A stretch of 37,542 nucleotides of DNA from Chloroflexota bacterium (GTDB lineage Bacteria; Chloroflexota; Anaerolineae; Aggregatilineales; Phototrophicaceae). The notes beneath the pieces were generated by a model, which ran no database searches, was not told the origin of the DNA, and saw only the letters and a program-made list of their open reading frames with translations. The stretch lies in assembly GCA_011523515.1 (NCBI GenBank), contig WTGO01000077.1:1-37542 (forward strand), read 5' to 3'. The position numbers and the translations under genes were made by a program. This document shows, in pieces, positions 8,206 to 15,904 of this stretch (its first letter is position 1; the number at the start of each line of letters is the position of its first letter).

Positions 8206-8963
8206 GACTGAGCCTGCAAGGGGTCGAAGTCGGCTATCCCGCGCCCTCGGGCGCATATTTGCCGGCGCTGGGACCGATCTCCTTTGACGTCGCCGATGAT
8301 GAATTTGTATGTCTGGTGGGTCCTAGCGGCTGCGGCAAGAGCACGCTTATCCGTGTATTGGCGGGCCTGCTGCCGCCAACTGCCGGCACCGCCTATTGTG
8401 GCGACGAATTGATTAACCGCCCGCTGCCTCAAACTGCAATAATGTTTCAGGATACCAACTTGATGCCCTGGCGCACGGTACTGGACAACATCGCCTTGCC
8501 TCTGGAAATCGTCGGCGCGACAAAGACCGAACGCTTCCGAATCGTTCGTGAGTTGCTGCCGCAGCTGAATCTGGAGGGTTTCGAATTCGCCTATCCCGCG
8601 GAATTGTCGGGCGGCATGGCGCAGCGCGTCGCCCTGGGACGCGTCATCTTGCAGCAGCCGCGCATCTGGCTGCTGGACGAACCCTTTGGCGCCCTGGACG
8701 CGCTGACCCGTGAGAAGCTCAGTTTGGAATTGCTGCGCCTGCGGGGGCGCTCGCAGCAGACAATAGTGCTCGTGACACACGATATCAGCGAGGCGGTGCT
8801 GCTCGCCGATCGTATTATCGTCATCTCGCGCCGTCCTGGAACGCTGGCCGCCGATATTGACATTGATCTGCCGCGCCCACGCTCCGCCGACATGATCTAC
8901 CAGCCGGGCTTTTTGCGCCTGGCGAAACAGGTCCGCGCGTGTATCGAAGACCTGCGCGATTAA
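8202..8963 (+). CDS. ABC transporter ATPase of the riboflavin importer
   Basis: I place the start at GTG 8202 (253 residues), overlapping the binding-protein stop as GTGA. An upstream ATG at 8058 in this frame would lie deep inside the preceding gene. Motifs: Walker A GPSGCGKST (about 40-48), Q-loop FQDTNLMPWR, signature LSGGMAQRVALGR, Walker B IWLLDEPFGALD, and switch His in VTHDISEAV. This is the NrtD/SsuB/ThiZ type that powers permeases like the one two genes upstream. Having the ATPase in the operon completes the importer. The name RibZ could be suggested, but I do not assign it. No clear terminator was seen after the stop. Confidence 0.9.
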   Translation: MRLSLQGVEVGYPAPSGAYLPALGPISFDVADDEFVCLVGPSGCGKSTLIRVLAGLLPPTAGTAYCGDELINRPLPQTAIMFQDTNLMPWRTVLDNIALPLEIVGATKTERFRIVRELLPQLNLEGFEFAYPAELSGGMAQRVALGRVILQQPRIWLLDEPFGALDALTREKLSLELLRLRGRSQQTIVLVTHDISEAVLLADRIIVISRRPGTLAADIDIDLPRPRSADMIYQPGFLRLAKQVRACIEDLRD

Positions 8964-8976
8964 GTTGCCGGCGCGC

Positions 8977-9177
8977 CTATTCCGCGAACAGCTGCCAGGT
9001 AGTCATATCTTTGCAACAATTACAAACGTCGGACGGCGCCTCTCTGTCCACGCTGAAAACCAATTGACCGCAATTCAGACAGCGCCATCTGCGCGGCGCG
9101 CGAGCGCGTCCCGATGCCGTCAGCGCGCCACGTGCTGCCCGACCTTGGTCCGCTTGTAGTTTCGCGCTATCAGCCAT
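8977..9177 (-). CDS. Small zinc-ribbon / rubredoxin-like protein
   Basis: A 66-residue reading frame. The C-terminal half has two CxxC knuckles: RCLNCGQ (about residues 33-39), then CNCC (about 53-56), 15 residues apart. A Trp-Arg precedes the first pair and Trp-Gln-Leu-Phe ends the protein. This is the layout of short zinc ribbons or rubredoxin-like iron-binding modules. The N-terminal 30 residues are basic, look unstructured, and may not be translated from this start; the frame is open further upstream without an obvious better start. It runs against its neighbours and could be a real small gene or chance. No function can be assigned. Confidence 0.45.
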   Translation of the reverse strand: MADSAKLQADQGRAARGALTASGRARAPRRWRCLNCGQLVFSVDREAPSDVCNCCKDMTTWQLFAE

Positions 9178-9298
9178 TGGACGCCTGCCTCGCGATCTTT
9201 GTCTCGAATTTGGAAAATCAAATGCCTATTCCACCAAGCCGGCATTATAGTGCATACTGGCTATACCCGATCCGGCTAGCTGCAGCAAGGACTATCAC

Positions 9299-10549
9299 AT
9301 GAGCTTCTGCGCAGAGGCGATTCGACCGCTTTTCCCGTCGCTTAGTATTCCAGCGGATGACGGCAGCCTGCCCATCTTTCTGGATAATCCTGCCGGCACG
9401 CAGGTGCCGCGCAGCGTGATGGAGGCGGTAACGCAGTATTACCTGACCATGAACGCGAATTCAGGCGGACCCTTCGCCACCAGCCAGCGCAACGACGATA
9501 TGATTCAGCGGACGCGCCAGCGCCTGGCGGACTTCCTCAACGCGCCCAGCGCCGCAGAAATCGTTATCGGTCCCAACATGACCTCGCTGAACTTTAGCCT
9601 CAGCCGGGCGCTGGCCTCGATATTATCGCCCGGAGACGAGGTCGTTGTGACCCGCATGGATCACGACGCCAACATCAGTCCCTGGACTTTGATCGCGCGC
9701 GACCATGATTTGAAGGTGAAATGGGTTGACATTGATCCCGCCGATTGTACGCTCGATATGGGATCCTTGGAGGAGGCGCTCTCGGTCAGGACCAAGGTGG
9801 TGGCCACTGTGCACGCTTCCAACGCAGTCGGCACCATCAACCCGGTCGCGCAGATCGCCGGTATGGCCAAGGCAGTGGGCGCCTGGCATGTGGTTGACGC
9901 GGTGCAAAGCGCGCCGCACGCGCCCATTGATGTGCAGGAAATCGGTTGTGATTTTCTGCTCTGTTCATCCTACAAGTTTTACGGGCCCCATCTTGGCATC
10001 ATGTGGGGGCGGGAAGGCCTGCTGAATTCGCTGCCGGCGTACAAGGTGCGCCCGGCCAAAGATGTAGCGCCCAACCGCTGGGAGAATGGCACGCCGAGTT
10101 ACGAAACCTGGAACGGATTGCTCGCCTGCCTCGACTACTGGGAGCAGCTTGGACGGGAATATGGCAGCGCCGACCTGCCGCAATACCAGGGTGCGCGACG
10201 CCATCTCAAGCGCGCGGTGACCGCCGTTCAGGATTATGAGCGCGAACTGGTTTGCGAATTGATAGAGGGTCTGAATGCTATCCCCGGCGTGTCGATCGCC
10301 GGCATTGTCGAGCCCGATCGTATGGCTATGCGCGTCCCCACAGTCGCCATGGTGAAGGACGGCAAGTCGTCCGCCGAGATCGCAGCGATTTTGGCGGCCC
10401 AAAATGTTTACGTTTGGAGCGGCGACTACTACGCTGTGGAGATTATGAAGCGCTTGAGCCGACCGAAGGGCATGGTGCGCCTCGGCATCGGCCAATACAA
10501 TACACGTGCCGAAATTCAGCGCCTGCTAAACTTAATTGAGTCGATCTAA
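9299..10549 (+). CDS. PLP-dependent class-V aminotransferase-like enzyme ('cysteine desulfurase-like')
   Basis: A 416-residue fold-type I PLP enzyme; AAGGA lies seven bases before the ATG. Seen: FLDNPAGTQVP near the N-terminus, the TSLNFSLSRAL and MDHDANISPW regions that bind cofactor and substrate, DAVQSAPHAPID (about 201-212) with the pyridine-contacting Asp, and SSYKFYGPHLG (about 223-233) with the Schiff-base lysine. The best family match from memory is the SufS-like group annotated 'cysteine desulfurase-like protein'. The C-terminal loop that holds the catalytic cysteine in NifS/SufS reads VWSGDYYAVEIM, with no cysteine. A true desulfurase role is therefore unlikely; an isomerase, lyase or epimerase acting on an amino acid is as probable. 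No iron-sulfur assembly genes are nearby. Confidence 0.82.
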   Translation: MSFCAEAIRPLFPSLSIPADDGSLPIFLDNPAGTQVPRSVMEAVTQYYLTMNANSGGPFATSQRNDDMIQRTRQRLADFLNAPSAAEIVIGPNMTSLNFSLSRALASILSPGDEVVVTRMDHDANISPWTLIARDHDLKVKWVDIDPADCTLDMGSLEEALSVRTKVVATVHASNAVGTINPVAQIAGMAKAVGAWHVVDAVQSAPHAPIDVQEIGCDFLLCSSYKFYGPHLGIMWGREGLLNSLPAYKVRPAKDVAPNRWENGTPSYETWNGLLACLDYWEQLGREYGSADLPQYQGARRHLKRAVTAVQDYERELVCELIEGLNAIPGVSIAGIVEPDRMAMRVPTVAMVKDGKSSAEIAAILAAQNVYVWSGDYYAVEIMKRLSRPKGMVRLGIGQYNTRAEIQRLLNLIESI

Positions 10550-10599
10550 GAGAGTCTGCGGGCGTCGGCGCTGTGGCGGGCAGCCGCGGCCGGCCATGC

Positions 10600-10866
10600 T
10601 TAGCCTTCCAGCGCCGCCAACTGCTTCATCAGCCGGCTCTTGCGCCGGGCCGCGTTGCGTTTATGCACCACACCGCGCCGCGCCAGCTTGTCCAGATCGC
10701 TGACCGCCTTCAGTGTCGCCTCGCGAGCTTCGCTGGCGTCTCCGCTGGCGATGGCGGTGCGCGCTTTCCTCACCAGCGTCCGCGCGCGATTGCGATAGGT
10801 ACGATTGTGGATCCGCCTTTTTTCGTTCTGGCGAATGCGCTTTAGGGCCGATTTATGATTTGCCAT
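10600..10866 (-). CDS. rpsT: 30S ribosomal protein S20
   Basis: An 88-residue, highly basic protein beginning MANHKSALKRIRQNEKRR, the hallmark of bacterial S20, with the later VSDLDKLARRGVVHKRNAARRKSRL segment in place. S20 binds 16S rRNA early in 30S assembly. The gene is single, on the minus strand, convergent with the PLP enzyme, and has its own promoter (10961-10989). No good Shine-Dalgarno precedes the ATG. The leader contains GGAAAA and TTTTCC arms (about 10880-10904) that could fold. In other bacteria S20 represses its own translation through a poor start; the same may apply here, but that is inference. Confidence 0.97.
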   Translation of the reverse strand: MANHKSALKRIRQNEKRRIHNRTYRNRARTLVRKARTAIASGDASEAREATLKAVSDLDKLARRGVVHKRNAARRKSRLMKQLAALEG

Positions 10867-10960
10867 AGTTTCTGTTAAGGGGAAAACTGGTTTCCCGCTT
10901 TTCCTTTCCGAGCAGATTCCGCGGACTTAAAACCGCCTATTGCCTGACACACAGCGCCGA

Positions 10961-10989
10961 ATCATAACATATCGCCAGCTTGCTGTCCA
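10961..10989 (-). promoter_or_regulatory. Sigma-70-like promoter of rpsT
   Basis: On the minus strand: TGGACA (10989-10984), a 17-base spacer, TATGAT (10966-10961). Transcription would begin near 10954, leaving a leader of about 88 bases before rpsT. It lies just past the end of the oligopeptide permease gene, so rpsT need not depend on that operon. Confidence 0.6.
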
Positions 10990-11024
10990 GTGTGATTCGG
11001 CGGGCTGCGGCGCTCGCCCAGGGC

Positions 11025-11942
11025 CTAGTCGGCAATCTTGGGGTCAAAGGCATCGCGCAGGCCGTCGCCAATGAGATAAATGCAGAACACCGTCAGGCTG
11101 ATCAGCATACCCGGCAAGACCATCAAGTGCGGCGCGCGCCGCATATAATCCAGCGCATTGTTGAGCATATTGCCCCAGGTCGGCGTCGGCGCCTGTATGC
11201 CGAAGCCGATGAAGCTCAAGGCCGATTCCGCCAGGATCAAGCCGACCATCGCTTGTGAGAGGCCGATGATCAACAGCGAAAAGATATTTGGCACAATATG
11301 CGCGAACATAAGGCGCAGATTCGACGCGCCCATGGCCCGCGCCGCGATGACGTACTCGCGCTGTTTCAGGGAGTAGGTTTCGGCGCGCACCAGGCGGGTG
11401 GTGCCTGTCCAGCCAATAATCGCGAAGACCAGCACCATGGCTGGCGGGCTGGGGGAAAGCACGGCGGTGATGATGATCAGCAAGAATAGACCGGGAATTG
11501 AATTCAGCGTGGTGATGAACCAGAGGATGAAATCGTCGACGAGGCCGCCGTAGAATCCGGCGCACGCGCCAACCGCGACCCCGATGCAAAGCGACAAGAC
11601 AGCCGCGGCAAAAGCGATGCCCAGCGATATTTGCCCGCCGTATAGCAGCCGGCTCAAGTGATCTCGCCCAAGCTCGTCGGTGCCCAGCGGGTGGCCGGGC
11701 GCGCCGACATCAAGGTACTTGTTGCGCAATTCCTGGGTATACGGGTCCACGCCCAGCAAGTCGCCAATGACTGGCGCCAGCACTGCCAGACTTGCCAACA
11801 GCGCGATCGTGAACATCGCGGCCAGCGTAGGGCGATCGCGCCGCAGGCGGGACATCGCGCGGCTCCACAAGCTCTGCGACGGCAGGAAGCCCGCGTCGGT
11901 TTTGCGGCTTTGCCGGGTATCGATGCGAATCTCGGACTTCAA
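11025..11942 (-). CDS. Oligopeptide-type ABC transporter permease (DppC/OppC family)
   Basis: A 305-residue membrane protein. It has a cytoplasmic N-terminus of about 35 residues, a first membrane segment (about 40-60), a periplasmic stretch with LGTDELGRDHLSRLLYGG (about 90-107, typical of OppC/DppC), then five more helices. The EAA-type coupling loop is around REYVIAARAMGASNLRLMFAHIVPN (about 195-219). It pairs with the DppB-like permease encoded 24 bases upstream. No OppD/OppF ATPase is encoded in the cassette, so an ATPase from elsewhere is needed. Peptides, nickel or sugars are all possible cargos for this family. Confidence 0.9.
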   Translation of the reverse strand: MKSEIRIDTRQSRKTDAGFLPSQSLWSRAMSRLRRDRPTLAAMFTIALLASLAVLAPVIGDLLGVDPYTQELRNKYLDVGAPGHPLGTDELGRDHLSRLLYGGQISLGIAFAAAVLSLCIGVAVGACAGFYGGLVDDFILWFITTLNSIPGLFLLIIITAVLSPSPPAMVLVFAIIGWTGTTRLVRAETYSLKQREYVIAARAMGASNLRLMFAHIVPNIFSLLIIGLSQAMVGLILAESALSFIGFGIQAPTPTWGNMLNNALDYMRRAPHLMVLPGMLISLTVFCIYLIGDGLRDAFDPKIAD

Positions 11943-11966
11943 CTGTAACCTGCTCCCGAAGATTGC

Positions 11967-13031
11967 CTAGAATCGAATGCGCGGGTCAAACAGCGCGTAG
12001 AGGATGTCGGAGATGAGATAGCTGATCACGGTTAAGACCGAGCCGATCACCACCGACGTCATGATGATCGGATAATCTCGGCTCACCAGACCGTCCAGCA
12101 GCAGCAAGCCCATGCCGGGCCAAGTGAAGATCCGCTCGATGATGACAGAGCCGCCGATAAGACCGACAAAAGTCGGACCCAGAAATACGGTGAAGGGCAA
12201 GATGGCGTTGCGTAGTCCGTGATTGACCCATACGCTGCGGTCTGACAGGCCCTTGGCCCGGGCCGTGCGCATATAGTCGCTGTTGATCGTCTCCAGCATG
12301 GAAGCGCGCATCAACCGCGACCAAACTGCGATGACGCCCAGGGCGCTCACCAGTGTCGGTAGAATCAGGTAATGTATTCGCTCGAAAATCGGCGGGCAGC
12401 CCCCGCGCACCGGCGGGCAGCGGCCGCCCATGGGCAAGATTGGGCGCCCTGTGCCGATGCCGTAGGGCTCCAGAATTCGCGGCAAAATCAGCCCGAAAAA
12501 AACGATCGCCAGCAATCCGAGCCAGAAGGCTGGCACCGAGTCGCCGATGACGGCAAATATGCGCGTGAACTTGTCGAAGAAGCGCCCGCGATATACCGCC
12601 GCCAGAACGCCGATCGTGATTCCGCCGCTCAAACCGACTAGCAGGACGGCAATGTTAAGCTCGATTGTCGCGCCCAGCCGCTCGCCGATCAGGGTCAAGG
12701 GATTCGAGCCGCGAAACTTAAACGAACTGCCGAAGTCGCCGCGCAGGATGCCGTAATTGTCGCCCCAGGCATCGGCTTCGCCGTCGAAATTGGTATCGAC
12801 CATCATCCAGTCATCGCCGATCAGCCAGCGCAGGTATTGCAGGAAGAAAGGGTCGTTGACGCCCAGCTGGCTGGCGAGTCGCTCGCGCTCGTCCTGCCGG
12901 ATGGTGGGGTCGAAGGCCAGCAGGGAAACCGGATCGCCCGGCGCCAGCAGCATGATGAAATAGACGATCAGCGTGATGCCCAGCAGCGTAGGAATCGCCT
13001 GGAGAACGCGTCTTATGATGTATTTCTGCAT
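11967..13031 (-). CDS. Oligopeptide-type ABC transporter permease (DppB/OppB family)
   Basis: A 354-residue permease starting MQKYIIRRVLQAIPTLLG, the typical DppB opening, with LAPGDPV after helix 1. The EAA-type loop sits near SDYMRTARAKGLSDRSVWVNHGLRNA (about 262-287). Two oddities lie in predicted outside loops. D-T-N-F-D-G-E-A-D at residues 79-87 fits the spacing of an EF-hand-like calcium loop. A Gly/Pro/Cys-rich stretch with two cysteines (about 201-214) precedes the conserved LILPTL. Compared with textbook DppB (about 340 residues or fewer) these explain the extra length. It is the second gene of the binding protein - DppB - DppC operon, separated from the first by a strong hairpin. 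Confidence 0.9.
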   Translation of the reverse strand: MQKYIIRRVLQAIPTLLGITLIVYFIMLLAPGDPVSLLAFDPTIRQDERERLASQLGVNDPFFLQYLRWLIGDDWMMVDTNFDGEADAWGDNYGILRGDFGSSFKFRGSNPLTLIGERLGATIELNIAVLLVGLSGGITIGVLAAVYRGRFFDKFTRIFAVIGDSVPAFWLGLLAIVFFGLILPRILEPYGIGTGRPILPMGGRCPPVRGGCPPIFERIHYLILPTLVSALGVIAVWSRLMRASMLETINSDYMRTARAKGLSDRSVWVNHGLRNAILPFTVFLGPTFVGLIGGSVIIERIFTWPGMGLLLLDGLVSRDYPIIMTSVVIGSVLTVISYLISDILYALFDPRIRF

Positions 13032-13051
13032 GTGACTTCAGTTTCGCCGGA

Positions 13052-13085
13052 ATGTTATCAGGGAGCCGAGGCCCCCTGATAACAT
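13052..13085 (-). terminator. Intercistronic hairpin between binding-protein and permease genes
   Basis: ATGTTATCAGGG (13052-13063) is perfectly complementary to CCCTGATAACAT (13074-13085), and the inner GCC/GGC extends the stem. No U-run follows on the minus strand, so a full terminator is unlikely. It more probably stabilises the upstream binding-protein mRNA or lowers permease expression, as in many ABC operons. Confidence 0.6.
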
Positions 13086-13099
13086 GTGTTCGTAATGCT

Positions 13100-14887
13100 C
13101 TAAGGCATGGCGACTGCGGGTGAAACCCAGGCATCCATGGAGTAGGTGCGCGAGTAAGGCGTGGGGTTCCAATTCTCCGTGCCCGGCAGAACGGCGGTCA
13201 TAGACTCCGACACGTACATGAAGAAGTAGGGCATGTCGTTAAACAGAATCTCCTGAACACGTCCATACAATTCCGCGCGCGCTTCGGTATCACAGCCGGG
13301 AACAACCCGAGCCATATCGTTGAGCTCGATCAGCTCGGCGCTGTAGTAGGAGACGAAGTTAAAGCCCGAGCCGGGCACGTCAACTTCCGGATAGTAGAAA
13401 GCCGAGATATCCGGATCGACCGGCAAGCCGAGGCTCCAGCCCAGCATATTCATGTCGAAGGTTTGGCCGGTCAATTCGGGCAAGAATGCGCTGCCCCAGT
13501 CGATCGCCTCGAACTCGGCCGCGAAGCCAACCTTGTTCATCTCGGCCTGGAAAAACAGTCCCATCTGCTCGCCGACTTCCGAGCCCGCCGGAACGTGCAA
13601 GTCCAAAGCCAACTCGCTGCCGTTATAACTCTCGTCTACTTCGCGAGCGAACAAACAATCCTGGCAGACGCGCGCGGTAGCCGGGTCGTCGTCATGGTCG
13701 ATCCAGCCGGCTTGGGTCAGTTTCTCCATCGCCAGGTCGGGATTGTATTCGTATTGCAACTCAGGGTTGTACACCCAGGAAGTCGGGATGGTATGCGTGG
13801 CGACCTTGACGCCGTTGCCATCGCGGATGCCTTCGATCAGCGCGTCCATGTCCACAGCATGTGAAATCGCCTGCCGGACCAGTACATCACCCAGAACCGG
13901 GTGCGGCTCCTGCGGGATCAGGTTGCCATCTTCGTCAAAGCCCGGTTGCGGATTGTCGGGATTGGCATGATTCATCCCGAAAAAGGTGAAGCCGTTGCCG
14001 GTGAATTCGAAACGCGGGAATTCCAGCAGTTTCTCATCGGTACGGAATTCTTCTTGCCGCGTCGCGGGCACGCCCAAAATGCTGAACTCGCCGCCAATAA
14101 AGCGCTCAGTGGCGACATTCTCGTCCGCCACCTGCAAGGTGACCAATTCCGAGGGGCTGACGAAGCCCAGCAGCGAGTCGGGATACGATTGATCGGCCAG
14201 CAAGCTGATGCGTTCCCCGGCCGCAAACTCGACATCCTTGAAGGCGCCGAAGGACACGGTCGGGACATGACGCGGATCCTCCATCATGGCTGCGTAGTTG
14301 TCGCCATAAAGTTCGGAGAATACATGAGCGGGCACCGGCGTCACATCGTTGACATCGCTGAAGGAAATGCAATCGGCTTCACTGAAAGTGACGACAACGG
14401 TATAGTCGTCGGGCGCTTCAATGCTGACGATCTTGCCGCCGGCCGGGGTACCGTCCGCCATCGTCTCGAAGATTCCGGCGCGCGGACTGTCGATTTGGCC
14501 GCTGCGCGTCGCTTCGACTGCCCACATATAGTCGGCGGAGGTAACCGGCGTGCCGTCATTCCAACTGATGTCGTCGCGCAGGCGCACGGTCAGTACGGTT
14601 CCGGTTTCATCGTATTCCCAGCCCGAGGCCATTGCGCCGGCCAGATTGGGCTCTTCCAAGCCGGTATAGGGGCTGACGTCGATTATCGCCGGGTACAGCC
14701 AGCTGTAAACCGCGCTGGAGGCCGTGTCGCCGCCTATCAGCGGATTGAATGTCGCCGGATCGCCGGCGGTGGACGAATCGATGACGATGCCGCCTAAACC
14801 CGGTCCCGGCGCCTCCATATCCTGGGCGTTCAATGGCGCGCCGATACAGAGACATACAATAAGAAACAGAATCAATTTACGTTTCAT
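13100..14887 (-). CDS. Extracellular solute-binding protein, family 5 (oligopeptide type)
   Basis: A 595-residue exported protein. The signal peptide MKRKLILFLIVCLCIGAPLNAQ ends about residue 22, with a cysteine inside the core but no proper lipobox after it. The mature protein follows the SBP_bac_5 plan: FNPLIGGDTAS, then LTVRLRDDISWNDGTPVTSADYMWAVE (about 103-129), the region that opens the peptide-binding cleft, and VRQAISHAVDMDALIEGI (about 336-353). It should bind peptides or another large solute outside the cell for the DppB/DppC pair that follows. AAAGGG stands nine bases before the ATG. An extended -10 promoter candidate lies upstream. Ligand unknown. Confidence 0.92.
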   Translation of the reverse strand: MKRKLILFLIVCLCIGAPLNAQDMEAPGPGLGGIVIDSSTAGDPATFNPLIGGDTASSAVYSWLYPAIIDVSPYTGLEEPNLAGAMASGWEYDETGTVLTVRLRDDISWNDGTPVTSADYMWAVEATRSGQIDSPRAGIFETMADGTPAGGKIVSIEAPDDYTVVVTFSEADCISFSDVNDVTPVPAHVFSELYGDNYAAMMEDPRHVPTVSFGAFKDVEFAAGERISLLADQSYPDSLLGFVSPSELVTLQVADENVATERFIGGEFSILGVPATRQEEFRTDEKLLEFPRFEFTGNGFTFFGMNHANPDNPQPGFDEDGNLIPQEPHPVLGDVLVRQAISHAVDMDALIEGIRDGNGVKVATHTIPTSWVYNPELQYEYNPDLAMEKLTQAGWIDHDDDPATARVCQDCLFAREVDESYNGSELALDLHVPAGSEVGEQMGLFFQAEMNKVGFAAEFEAIDWGSAFLPELTGQTFDMNMLGWSLGLPVDPDISAFYYPEVDVPGSGFNFVSYYSAELIELNDMARVVPGCDTEARAELYGRVQEILFNDMPYFFMYVSESMTAVLPGTENWNPTPYSRTYSMDAWVSPAVAMP

Positions 14888-14953
14888 GGTGACTACCCTT
14901 TCTGTCGCGTGTGACCTTGATGCTGCTTAACAATTCTGCAACTGCCTCATCTA

Positions 14954-14962
14954 AGTCTAGCA
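14954..14962 (-). promoter_or_regulatory. Possible extended -10 promoter of the oligopeptide ABC operon
   Basis: The minus strand reads TGCTAGACT, an extended -10 (TGn plus TAGACT). The best -35 is TTGCGT, 15 bases upstream of TAGACT, a short spacing. About 60 bases of leader would remain before the gene. The rest of 14888-15172 holds no gene I can support. Confidence 0.3.
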
Positions 14963-15172
14963 CAATTGCCCCAGACGCAAACCAATCGGTCGGGTTGACG
15001 ACCGCGTCGATCAGGGCGACGCCTCTGCCGTGGCGACAGCCGGCAGCATACACCACGAAAGTGAGCAGCGCATGAGCGGCAGGATTCCCCTGTATTAACG
15101 CCGCGCGTTTTGCGATAATATCCCGCGGCTCTCTAAGCTGACCTTGATCTCAAACTCGACAGGACGGTGAGG

Positions 15173-15865
15173 ATGATACAGCGGCAACTACACGCTAGGC
15201 GCATGCCGAAGGCGCTTGTCGGCCTGTGCGCGGTATTAAGTATCCTGACGGCGGGCTGCGGCACTATGCAGTCTACTGTGCTGCATAAGGCGACTGACGC
15301 TCCGCCGATGGAAGCGGAAGCCACGCAGATCGAAGCTGCGATGCCCACCGAGGCGCCTACAGAAACACCCATGCCGCCGACCGATACGTCGACTCCCGAG
15401 CCGACCGCCACTGCCACGCCCCCGCCGACCGCCACGCTAGCGCCCACCGAGACGCCGGTTCTGTCTCCGATTGATCGCATGGTAGCGGCACGTGATCCCG
15501 AAAAGGGCAAAGTCTTGTTCGAGACCTTCCAAGAACAGGCCGGTTCCGGCTATTCCTGCTCCAACTGTCACTTGCCCGACAGCGAGAAAACCAACATCGG
15601 TCCTGGCCTGCTGAATATCAAACAGCGTGCCGCTACCCGCATCGAGGGGCTGACCGCCGCCGAATACATCTACGAGTCCATTACCAACTCCATGGCCTAC
15701 ACAGTCGAAGGCTTCGAAGTCGATCTCATGCCGCAGAATTGGGCCGAGATCTATAACGACCTGGAGATCTTTGACATTGTCGCTTACTTGCTCACGCTGG
15801 AAGGCGAGTCGGATATTGACGATCCCGAGCCCGTTGCGGAGGGCGCCGCGTCTGACTCGGACTAG
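15173..15865 (+). CDS. Lipoprotein c-type cytochrome with Thr/Pro-rich linker
   Basis: I use ATG 15173 (230 residues), with AGGA eight bases upstream; GTG 15167 and ATG 15203 are alternatives. The signal region ends in a lipobox LTAGC (Cys29), so the protein should be lipid-anchored outside the membrane. Residues about 40-98 are a Thr/Pro/Glu-rich tether. The rest is a single-haem cytochrome c domain: haem attachment CSNCH (129-133) and probable axial Met186 in DLMPQNW, followed by the C-terminal helix IVAYLLTL. It is probably an electron carrier held near the outer face of the membrane. It stands alone, convergent with the lyase gene, with no oxidase or dehydrogenase partner in view. Confidence 0.88.
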   Translation: MIQRQLHARRMPKALVGLCAVLSILTAGCGTMQSTVLHKATDAPPMEAEATQIEAAMPTEAPTETPMPPTDTSTPEPTATATPPPTATLAPTETPVLSPIDRMVAARDPEKGKVLFETFQEQAGSGYSCSNCHLPDSEKTNIGPGLLNIKQRAATRIEGLTAAEYIYESITNSMAYTVEGFEVDLMPQNWAEIYNDLEIFDIVAYLLTLEGESDIDDPEPVAEGAASDSD

Positions 15866-15904
15866 GTCTGGAAGTCTGGACAACCCGCGCCTGGTCGCCA
15901 GTGA

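Noticed and set aside
7051..8256. A 401-codon open frame on the minus strand across the RibY-like gene
   Set aside because: It is exactly antisense to a clear binding-protein gene with signal peptide and family motifs, and its translation has no recognisable domain. GC-rich coding DNA commonly leaves such open shadows.
6228..8963. Thiamine-precursor (ThiXYZ) or taurine/nitrate transporter
   Set aside because: The protein families fit, but the operon leader is an FMN riboswitch, not a TPP riboswitch, and no thiamine or sulfonate gene is nearby.
3874..8963. Two-component system controlling the riboflavin operon
   Set aside because: Adjacent and co-directional, but the riboflavin operon has its own promoter and riboswitch, and I see no repeated binding site for an OmpR-type regulator upstream of it.
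9299..10549. Iron-sulfur cluster cysteine desulfurase
   Set aside because: The catalytic cysteine loop is absent and there are no suf/isc genes nearby.
15866..15904. Terminator between the convergent cytochrome and lyase genes
   Set aside because: TCTGGA occurs twice as a direct, not inverted, repeat, and only a four-base stem (CTGG/CCAG) could be found.
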